From Phyllobacterium pellucidum (GTDB lineage Bacteria; Pseudomonadota; Alphaproteobacteria; Rhizobiales; Rhizobiaceae), in assembly GCF_013327855.1 (NCBI RefSeq), contig NZ_JABUMX010000001.1, positions 1,364,001 to 1,428,000 on the forward strand: 64,000 nt of DNA, in the 5' to 3' direction. The notes below the pieces were generated by a model. It made no database searches. It saw only the letters and a list, made by a program, of their open reading frames with translations, and had not been told where the DNA came from. This document shows, piece by piece, positions 57,701 through 64,000 of this stretch (positions within the stretch are counted from its first letter, which is position 1; every line of letters starts with the position of its first letter). A program made the translations under genes and the position numbers.

Positions 57701-60700
57701 GCCTGGCTCGTCAGCCGTTCCGCCAAGCCACTCGACGATCTCGCCGTCCGATCGTCCGACAAGAGCGAGCTGCGCCGCATCGCGCGCCGCACATGGCATT
57801 ACTACGATACGTTCGTGACCAAGGAGCAGAACTACATTCCGCCGGACAATTTCCAGGAGGATCCGCATCCGGTGATCGCAACGCGCACGTCTCCGACCAA
57901 TATCGGCATGTATCTGCTGTCGACGGTCGCGGCACGCGATTTCGGCTGGATCGGCTTCCATGAAACGCTGACGCGGATCGACCAGACGCTCAGCACGCTC
58001 GAGAAGATGGAGAAGTATCGCGGCCATCTCTACAACTGGTACGAGACGACGACGTTGCGGCCGCTGCTGCCGCTCTACGTCTCGGCTGTCGACAGCGGCA
58101 ATCTCGCCGGCCATCTGGTTGCGCTTTCGTCGGCCCTCGAAAAATGGGCGGAAGCGCCTTCCGTCTATCTCCAGAGCGATCTCGACGGCATTCTCGATGT
58201 AAGCGACATTCTCGAAGAGGCGATCAACGATATTCCTGATGATCGCCGCGTGCTGCGGCCGCTGCGCCGCCGCCTTGAGGAGCGCGTCGCAAACTTCCGC
58301 CGTGCCATCACCACCATCAAGGAGGAGCCGGAGACGGCTTCGCTGCGCACCATCAACCTTTCCCTCTTTGCCGGCGATATCCAGCGCCTCACCGAGGAGT
58401 TGCATGGCGAGCTCGAAAGCCCCGCCAGCGTCACCGCCAATGAATGGGCGCTGCTTCTCGTCAAGACCTGCCAGGCCCACACGGATGACGCCATCGGCTC
58501 GCATGAGGGCACGGATGTCCTGCGCGAACGGCTGGTAACGCTCGCAACCCGCGCGCGCCAGCTGGCGTTCGACACCGACTTCACCTTCCTCGAGCGCAAG
58601 GAGCGCCGCCTGCTGTCGATCGGTTTCCGCGTCGAAAGCAACGAACTCGATGCGAGCTGCTACGACCTTTTGGCCTCGGAAGCCCGACTTGCGAGCCTCT
58701 TTGCCATTGCCAAGGGCGATATTCCCGTCGATCACTGGTTCCGCCTTGGACGTCTGCTGGTTCCCGTCGGCTGGCGCGGCGCCCTGATCTCGTGGTCAGG
58801 CTCGATGTTCGAATATCTCATGCCGCCGCTCGTCATGATCGAGCCGCTCGGCAGCATGCTCGACCAGACCAACAAGCTGATCGTCCAGCGCCAGATCGAA
58901 TATGGCGCGTCGAAAGACCTGCCTTGGGGTATATCGGAAGCCGCCTATAATGCGCGTGACCCGGAGATGAACTACCAGTACACCAACTTCGGCGTGCCGA
59001 CGCTCGGTTTGAAGCGCGGCCTTTCGAAGAACTATGTGGTGGCGCCCTATGCCAGCATCATGGCCAGCCAGTATCAGCCGGCAGAAGCTGTAAAAAACCT
59101 GAAGCGTCTGCGCGCGCTTGGTGCCCTTGGCCAGTACGGTTTCTACGATGCCGTCGACTTCACCAAGTCGCGCGTTCGCGAAGGCGAGGACTATGCGGTG
59201 GTGCGCAACTACATGGCTCACCATCACGGCATGTCGATCGTCGCGGTCAACAACGTCGTATTCGAAGGGCGTATGCGCGAACGCTTTCACTCGGACCCGG
59301 TCATTGAAGCCGCCGAACTCCTGCTCCAGGAAAAGGCGCCGCGGGAAATCCCGGTTCTCCAGGCCAAGGCCGAGAACCCGATGCGCAAGGCCGTGGAAAG
59401 CAGCGAAGAAACTCCCTCGATCCACATCATCGACAATCCGCTCGGCGCTCCGCGCGCAACGCAGGTCATGTCCAACGGCCATTATTCAGTGATGGTCACC
59501 GCCAATGGTGGCGGTTACAGCCGCTGGAACGGGCTCGCAATAACACGTTTCCAGCCGGATATTCTCGAAAGCGGCTATGGCACCTTCCTCTTCCTGCGCG
59601 ATATGGAGAGCGGCGACTGGTGGTCGGCGACTGGCGATCCCGTGCGGGCCACCGGCGAAAAGAGCATGACGATCTTCGCCGACTATAAGGCCGAATTCAT
59701 CAAGGAAGCGGGCACGCTGCACACGACGGTGGAAACCATCGTCGCGTCGGATTCCGACGGCGAAGGCCGGCGCATCGTCATCACCAATACGGGCAGCAAG
59801 GATCGCATCATCGAAGTGACCTCCTATGCCGAACTCGTATTGACCAATGACGACGCGGATACGGCCCACCCGGCATTCGCCAAGATGTTCGTCGAGACCG
59901 AGATCGACAAGCGCGGCGATACTATCTATGCGACACGTCGCAAGCGCAACAATGACGAACCGGACATCCACGTCGCCCACATGGTCAGCGACAGTTCCGG
60001 AACCATGCGCGAAGTTCAAGCGGAAACCGACCGGCGGGCCTTCATCGGCCGCGGCCGTACGCTGCGCAACCCCGCCGCATTCGACGAGGGCGCGACGCTT
60101 ACCGGCTCGCAGGGCTTCGTGCTCGATCCCATCGCGTCGCTGCGCTGCCGCGTCCGCGTGCCTGCCCACAAGAAGGTGACGCTTGTCTTCTGGACGCTGG
60201 TGCGCCCCAACCGCCAGGAACTCGAGGACGTCGTCGGCCGCTTCCGCCATCCGGATTGCTTCGCACGCGAATTCTCGCTGTCATGGACAAGCTCGCAGGT
60301 GCGTCTGCATCACATCGGCATCAACCCCGATGAAGCGCAGGTTTTCCAGCGTGTCGCAACCAGCCTGATCTATCCGGACAAGGCACTGCGGATGCCATCC
60401 GAAAGCATCGCCAGCGGCCTCGGCAGCCAGTCCGAACTCTGGCCGATGTCCATTTCCGGCGACTTCCCCATCCTTGCCCTGCGCATCGATGACGAAGCCG
60501 ATATGGAAACGCTCAAGAATCTGCTGCGCGCCCACGAGTACTGGCGCGCGAAAGGCCTGGTCGTCGATGTCGTCGTCATCAACGAACGCTCCTTCTCTTA
60601 TGCGCAGGATTTCCAGCGTGGTCTTGAAGCAATCTGCGAGAACAGCCGGGCGCGCGGCGCGCAGCTTGGACCGCGCGTTCATATATTCACGGTCCGCCGC

Positions 60701-63397
60701 GACCAGATGAGCGATGCCAGCTATAATACATTGCTCGCCTCGGCGCGCATCGTGATGCATGCGCAGAACGGCTCCCTGTCCGAACAGCTGAAGCGCATGG
60801 AGGGCCTCAGCGCCGACCTCGCGCCCACAGCGGACGCAGCCGCCGGCAAGGTCAACGCGACGGTCGACACGGGCAGCATCGAGGAGATGCGCAATATCGC
60901 GCCGGCGCCGACGCAATTGATGCGGACGCGCAACCCGAAGATATCGGGCGACGATCTGGCATTCTGGAACGGCTTTGGCGGTTTTGACCTCGCAAGCGGC
61001 GAATATGTCGTCCGCCTCGGAGGGATCACCCAGACGCCGCAACCCTGGATCAACGTCATTTCGAATTCCAGCTTCGGCTTCCACGTTGCCGCGGAGGGTG
61101 CTGGCTTTACCTGGTCCGGCAACAGCCGCGATTATCAGTTGACCCAGTGGTCGAACGACCCCGTCAGCAACCGTTCCGGCGAAGCGATCTATATTGTCGA
61201 TCTTGACAAGAACGTCGCGTTCGCTCCCACGGCTTCGGTATTGCGTGATCCGTCCGTCCAGTACGAAGCGCGCCACGGCCAGGGCTATTCGACGTTCACG
61301 TCGCGCCACGGCAATGTCGGGCTTGAACTTACCCACACCATCCATGTCGAACTGCCCGTGCGCGTGTCGCGGCTGAAGCTGACCAACCATGGCGGCTCGG
61401 CGAAGCGCCTGCGCGTCTACGGCTTTGTCGAATGGATGCTCGGCAATTCCCGCGCCAAGACCGCTCCGTTTATCGTACCGTCCTGGGATGCCGAAACCGG
61501 CGTGCTCATGGCGCGCAATCCCTATGGTATCGACCGTCGCAACAATGTCGCCTTCTATGCAACGAGCGTGAAGCCGAATTCAGTGACGTCGGATCGCGCC
61601 GAGTTCTTTGGAACGCTCGGCTCCGTCGATCGCCCGGCTGCGGTTCTGCAGGCAAGGACGCTCTCCAACGTCGTCGAGGCAGGCGGAGACCCCTGCGCTG
61701 CGCTCAACGTCGATATCACGCTTGCGGCCGGCGAGACGAAGGAACTGCTGTTCTATATGGGCGATGCCGGTAGTGCCGACGAGGCACGGCGTATCCTGCG
61801 CGAACAAAGCAAACAGGGCTTCGACGAGACGCTCGGCGCCTCCCGAGCGCTGTGGTCGAACTTTCTCGGCGGCCTGCAGGTCGAAACGCCCGACGAAGCT
61901 TTCAACCTGATGGTCAATCGCTGGCTGCCCTACCAGAGCCTTGCGTGCCGTATCTGGGCGCGATCGGCTTTCTATCAGGCAAGCGGCGCCTTCGGCTTCC
62001 GCGACCAGCTGCAGGATACCCTGTCGATGCTGATCCTCGATCCGTCGTTGGCGAGGAAGCAGATTCTCAACGTATCGGCGCGCCAGTTCAAGGAGGGAGA
62101 TGTCCAGCATTGGTGGCTGCCGACGAGCGGCGCCGGCGTTAGAACGAAAATCTCCGACGATGTCGTCTGGCTCGGCTATGCGATCGCCCACTACACGACG
62201 GTCACCGGCGACATGAGCATTCTCAACGAGCAGGTTGCCTTCATCGACGGTCCAGCACTCAATGAGGGCCAGCACGACGCCTTCTACCAGCCGACCATCA
62301 CCAGCGAGAAGGTAAGCGTCTACGAACATGCTGCGCGCGCGCTCGATCTAGCTGTGGCGCGGACCGGCGCACACGGACTGCCGCTGATGCTCACCGGCGA
62401 CTGGAACGACGGCATGAACCGGGTCGGCGAAGACGGCAAGGGCGAGAGCGTCTGGCTCGGCTGGTTCCTCATCAGCACGCTGCGCGACGTGATCCCGATT
62501 GCCAGAACCTTCAAGGATACGGCCCGCATCGAGCGTTGGGAGGCCCACATAGAGCGCCTCAAGGCAGCACTCGAAAAGGATGGCTGGGACGGCGAATGGT
62601 ATCGCCGCGGCTATTTCGATGACGGTGCGCCGCTCGGCTCCAAGAAGAGCGAGGAATGCAGGATCGACTCGATCGCGCAATCCTGGAGCGTTCTCTCAGG
62701 TTTTGGGGATCCGTCCCGGGCGCGCCAAGCCATGAAATCGGTGGCGACGCATCTGATCGATGACGAAGCCGAAATCATCAAGCTGTTCACTCCGCCGTTC
62801 AACAAGTCGCGGCATGATCCAGGCTATATCAAGAGCTACCCCGTCGGCGTTCGCGAGAACGGCGGCCAGTACACGCATGCCGCGACCTGGGCGGTGCTTG
62901 CCATGGCGAGACTCGGCGACGCCGACGAAGCCTATCGCTGGTTCAAGAAGCTTAACCCTGTGAACCATGCGCTGAGCGCCGAAAAGGCGGAGTTCTACCG
63001 TGTGGAACCCTATGTCGTGGCAGCCGACGTCTATTCGGTCGATCCAATGCGCGGACGCGGCGGCTGGACCTGGTATACCGGTTCGGCCGGCTGGCTCTAC
63101 CGCGTTGCTACCGAGGGAATCCTCGGCATCACGCGGCAGAACGACCGCCTGTTCGTCGACCCTGCCCTTCCCTCAGATTGGGATGGTTTCAGCTTCGTGC
63201 TGCGTAATGGCGACGCCCGGTACTCGATCGAGGTCCGGCCTGCAGGCAAGGGCGGCAAGAAGATTACAGTCAACGGCAAGAAACTCACCAAGGCAGAAGG
63301 TGGCATTCCGCTTGAGACCAAGGGCGAACACAAGGTCGTTGTCGAGGTCCCTGCGGGCGGCGTATCGATCGACGCCGTCTCGACCGCGGCAAAATGA
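54764..63397 (+). CDS. ndvB: Cyclic beta-1,2-glucan synthase (NdvB/ChvB/Cgs)
   Basis: A 2877-residue inner-membrane enzyme that initiates, elongates and cyclises periplasmic beta-1,2-glucan from UDP-glucose. Membrane helices lie near residues 413-470, 813-860, 885-910 and 935-985. The GT84 domain between them has the DSDTR motif near 629 and HHRWTRGDWQLLP near 775 (QxxRW-like region). The long C-terminal half contains the glucoamylase-like domain (YASIMASQYQPAEAVKNL) and a GH94-type phosphorylase region (NRWLPYQSLACRIWARSAFYQASGAFGFRDQLQD near 2385; TGDWNDGMNRVGE near 2545) that sets ring size in Brucella Cgs. No transporter gene ndvA/chvA is adjacent. The start ATG lacks a strong ribosome site, so the exact N terminus is uncertain. 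Confidence 0.96.
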   Translation: MPALSFIQAFTSQKNTAGQVLSAQPNPIRAHYKSIDDLRDLGARVAKGEDVRLPDYEPMVFEQRTVENAKLILHSYRSSDAAARKGETITPAAQWLLDNYYLVDQNIQQVERDLPKKFFRQLPPLANNPGIPRVMALAWLYVAHTDSQFSLNSLSAIVEGFQTVEPLHIGELWALPSAVRFILIENARRLSLRVERARRMRAFANTVADEITLYADKDALPQLLAQYAPAARDSTFATHLLYRLRGGATHSGAAVAWLEEELEKNGSDAEDAIIQEHTRQSTGGVTMGNLIRSLKSIDDVDWITWFETVSGVDAVLRENSNFDALDFHSRNAYRVAIEKIARRSGKSEHDITLEALDLAQKSAEETGGGDAVTEQRKRDVGYYLSGDGRPELEAKCDYSPTVLERWVRFYRKLGLAGLWVPASFFSIAILLLIHHWLRQAGLSHGMTLLFTVLAVFPAMETANGFVNWIIPMFMPPTRLIGFEYKNGLPPEAKTLVAVPTLITSRDSVDEHIRNLEVHYLTNPRGEVYFALLTDWKDSQNEQTDDDLDIFDYAREKITALNEHYTQANPRFFLLHRKRLYNPQEVCWMGWERKRGKLHELNLLLRGDKDTTYFPSNEELPTDIKFVMTLDSDTRLTPDSVNRLAGKLVHPLNRPIYRAKSGRVVSGYSVLQPRVTPSLTTGDDASFLQRVFSVNRGIDPYVFAVSDVYQDVLGEGTFTGKGLYDVDFFEASLDGKIGENSVLSHDLLEGGYARAALVSDVEVVEDYPTGYNVDISRHHRWTRGDWQLLPYLFSTKPGVTAVTRWKMVDNLRRSLAPIFWLIAAIAGWTLLPPGLATLWLCFLIFSMFIVPTMILFTNLVPTDMNLSLKGHFQAILTDIFSGAADIALRITFLANMAVLMGDAIVRTLYRLFVTRKHLLEWRAAAQAKTSSPDTLQYYMQLMWPATVVAIIAIGLPLAGHSRAWFLAVPFALIWFLSPMIAWLVSRSAKPLDDLAVRSSDKSELRRIARRTWHYYDTFVTKEQNYIPPDNFQEDPHPVIATRTSPTNIGMYLLSTVAARDFGWIGFHETLTRIDQTLSTLEKMEKYRGHLYNWYETTTLRPLLPLYVSAVDSGNLAGHLVALSSALEKWAEAPSVYLQSDLDGILDVSDILEEAINDIPDDRRVLRPLRRRLEERVANFRRAITTIKEEPETASLRTINLSLFAGDIQRLTEELHGELESPASVTANEWALLLVKTCQAHTDDAIGSHEGTDVLRERLVTLATRARQLAFDTDFTFLERKERRLLSIGFRVESNELDASCYDLLASEARLASLFAIAKGDIPVDHWFRLGRLLVPVGWRGALISWSGSMFEYLMPPLVMIEPLGSMLDQTNKLIVQRQIEYGASKDLPWGISEAAYNARDPEMNYQYTNFGVPTLGLKRGLSKNYVVAPYASIMASQYQPAEAVKNLKRLRALGALGQYGFYDAVDFTKSRVREGEDYAVVRNYMAHHHGMSIVAVNNVVFEGRMRERFHSDPVIEAAELLLQEKAPREIPVLQAKAENPMRKAVESSEETPSIHIIDNPLGAPRATQVMSNGHYSVMVTANGGGYSRWNGLAITRFQPDILESGYGTFLFLRDMESGDWWSATGDPVRATGEKSMTIFADYKAEFIKEAGTLHTTVETIVASDSDGEGRRIVITNTGSKDRIIEVTSYAELVLTNDDADTAHPAFAKMFVETEIDKRGDTIYATRRKRNNDEPDIHVAHMVSDSSGTMREVQAETDRRAFIGRGRTLRNPAAFDEGATLTGSQGFVLDPIASLRCRVRVPAHKKVTLVFWTLVRPNRQELEDVVGRFRHPDCFAREFSLSWTSSQVRLHHIGINPDEAQVFQRVATSLIYPDKALRMPSESIASGLGSQSELWPMSISGDFPILALRIDDEADMETLKNLLRAHEYWRAKGLVVDVVVINERSFSYAQDFQRGLEAICENSRARGAQLGPRVHIFTVRRDQMSDASYNTLLASARIVMHAQNGSLSEQLKRMEGLSADLAPTADAAAGKVNATVDTGSIEEMRNIAPAPTQLMRTRNPKISGDDLAFWNGFGGFDLASGEYVVRLGGITQTPQPWINVISNSSFGFHVAAEGAGFTWSGNSRDYQLTQWSNDPVSNRSGEAIYIVDLDKNVAFAPTASVLRDPSVQYEARHGQGYSTFTSRHGNVGLELTHTIHVELPVRVSRLKLTNHGGSAKRLRVYGFVEWMLGNSRAKTAPFIVPSWDAETGVLMARNPYGIDRRNNVAFYATSVKPNSVTSDRAEFFGTLGSVDRPAAVLQARTLSNVVEAGGDPCAALNVDITLAAGETKELLFYMGDAGSADEARRILREQSKQGFDETLGASRALWSNFLGGLQVETPDEAFNLMVNRWLPYQSLACRIWARSAFYQASGAFGFRDQLQDTLSMLILDPSLARKQILNVSARQFKEGDVQHWWLPTSGAGVRTKISDDVVWLGYAIAHYTTVTGDMSILNEQVAFIDGPALNEGQHDAFYQPTITSEKVSVYEHAARALDLAVARTGAHGLPLMLTGDWNDGMNRVGEDGKGESVWLGWFLISTLRDVIPIARTFKDTARIERWEAHIERLKAALEKDGWDGEWYRRGYFDDGAPLGSKKSEECRIDSIAQSWSVLSGFGDPSRARQAMKSVATHLIDDEAEIIKLFTPPFNKSRHDPGYIKSYPVGVRENGGQYTHAATWAVLAMARLGDADEAYRWFKKLNPVNHALSAEKAEFYRVEPYVVAADVYSVDPMRGRGGWTWYTGSAGWLYRVATEGILGITRQNDRLFVDPALPSDWDGFSFVLRNGDARYSIEVRPAGKGGKKITVNGKKLTKAEGGIPLETKGEHKVVVEVPAGGVSIDAVSTAAK

Positions 63398-63405
63398 ATT
63401 CTGAC

Positions 63406-63432
63406 GTGCCGCCGGCCCAGCGCCGGCGGCAC
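63406..63432. terminator. Strong GC hairpin after ndvB
   Basis: GTGCCGCCGGC (63406-63416) and GCCGGCGGCAC (63422-63432) form a perfect 11-bp stem with a 5-nt loop, 9 bp after the stop codon. There is no T-run afterwards, so it may be a 3' stabilising structure rather than a true intrinsic terminator. Confidence 0.6.
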
Positions 63433-63514
63433 AGCCACTTGCTCTGCGGTACACCCGCAAAATTCCAGTTGAGAATCTTTGCAACTGACGCGGATCTGAC
63501 GCATAATCGCGGCC

Positions 63515-63949
63515 ATGAAAAATATCATGAATCAGAAGCCGGATTACGAAAAGGAGTTGCGCAACGCTGGCATCCGCATCACCCGCCCGCGGCGCATCAT
63601 TCTCGATATTCTGACATCGACCGAAGACCATCCGGACGCGATGAAGATTTTCCATCGCGCCAGCGAGATCGACGACAGCATCTCGCTCTCGACTGTCTAT
63701 CGAACGATGAACTTGCTCGAAGAGATGGGTGCGATACACCGGCACGCATTCAGCGGTGGCCCATCACGTTTCGAACAGGCGCATGGCGAGCATCACGACC
63801 ACCTGATCGATATCGATACGGGTGCCGTCATCGAGTTCAAATCGGAGAAGATCGAGCAGTTGCAGGAAGAAATCGCCCGCTCGCTCGGATACGATATCGT
63901 GCATCACCGGCTTGAGCTTTACGCGCGCAAGATCAACCGATCTTCATAG
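63515..63949 (+). CDS. Fur family metal-responsive regulator
   Basis: A 144-residue Fur-superfamily protein. The winged helix has [34 protein letters not shown] and recognition helix [18 protein letters not shown]. The dimer/metal region carries [19 protein letters not shown] (His93, 94, 96). No Cys pair at the C terminus, so no structural zinc site of the CxxC kind; this fits Mur/Fur of rhizobia. The assignment to iron, manganese or peroxide sensing cannot be made by eye. ATGs at 63515 and 63527 are both possible. The last 51 bases of the window hold nothing that I can name. Confidence 0.88.
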   Translation: MKNIMNQKPDYEKELRNAGIRITRPRRIILDILTSTEDHPDAMKIFHRASEIDDSISLSTVYRTMNLLEEMGAIHRHAFSGGPSRFEQAHGEHHDHLIDIDTGAVIEFKSEKIEQLQEEIARSLGYDIVHHRLELYARKINRSS

Positions 63950-64000
63950 GAAATAGCTTAACAATCCTCCACAGGGCGTGGTCGACCGTCTTAGTCTGCG

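Overview
The window looks like a chromosomal segment of an alphaproteobacterium of the order Hyphomicrobiales (Rhizobiaceae/Phyllobacteriaceae/Brucellaceae type). The reasons are a giant cyclic beta-1,2-glucan synthase, an ActR/ActS (RegA/RegB) redox pair, an MmcB-type DNA repair protein, an Mrp ATPase without the usual CxxC, a Fur/Mur-like regulator and generally GC-rich coding sequence. The genus cannot be fixed from sequence alone. I see no insertion sequence, prophage, CRISPR array, rRNA or tRNA.

Layout. 1-4072: the 3' part of a lytic transglycosylase gene, then a minus-strand thiamine operon (thiX-thiY-thiE-thiD) behind a clear TPP riboswitch. 4081-5040: an orphan TadG-like protein. 5188-11496: a minus-strand six-gene dipeptide operon (dipeptidase, binding protein, two permeases, two ATPases). 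11744-12444: a FitAB/VapBC-type toxin-antitoxin pair abutting gyrB (12445-14886). 15146-17328: a two-gene cassette of an S10 serine carboxypeptidase lipoprotein and an EF-hand protein. 17546-21712: a cytochrome P450, a RES-Xre toxin-antitoxin pair and pgm. 21986-25162: a GH92 mannosidase-like lipoprotein with an eight-copy repeat stalk. 25239-31052: L,D-transpeptidase, MmcB, ActR/ActS and HrpB helicase. 31238-34356: glutathione-dependent formaldehyde oxidation (class III ADH, S-formylglutathione hydrolase) with a GNAT and a DUF1345 membrane protein. 34496-36781: a second S10 peptidase/EF-hand-like cassette. 36953-38152: Mrp. 38250-46167: histidine utilisation (hutC-hutF divergent from hutI-H-G-U-D). 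46245-49211: copper delivery to cytochrome oxidase (CxxC protein, PepSY protein, PCuAC, Sco). 49492-50359: an uncharacterised Cys-rich locus. 50661-54480: sulfate uptake (sbp-cysT-cysW-cysA) ended by a strong terminator. 54764-63397: cyclic glucan synthase. 63515-63949: a Fur-family regulator.

How it works together. Most blocks are tightly packed operons with ATGA/TAATG overlaps, so products are probably made in fixed ratios. The hut block converts histidine to glutamate plus formate through HutF and HutG, and the formaldehyde block also feeds formate. Pgm supplies glucose-1-phosphate for UDP-glucose, the donor used by the glucan synthase. Several periplasmic lipoproteins (two S10 peptidases, GH92, L,D-transpeptidase) point to active envelope and polymer turnover.

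Most interesting for follow-up: (i) the S10 peptidase plus small EF-hand protein pair occurs twice in the same gene order. One copy has a dockerin/EF-like calcium loop in the peptidase and a perfect EF-hand in the partner, while in the other copy both are lost. (ii) The Cys-rich locus at 49.3-50.4 kb has an Irr-like site and an overlapping leader reading frame with a very good ribosome binding site. (iii) The GH92 lipoprotein carries a 75-bp tandem repeat stalk. (iv) Both toxin genes end exactly at the stop codon of a converging housekeeping gene.
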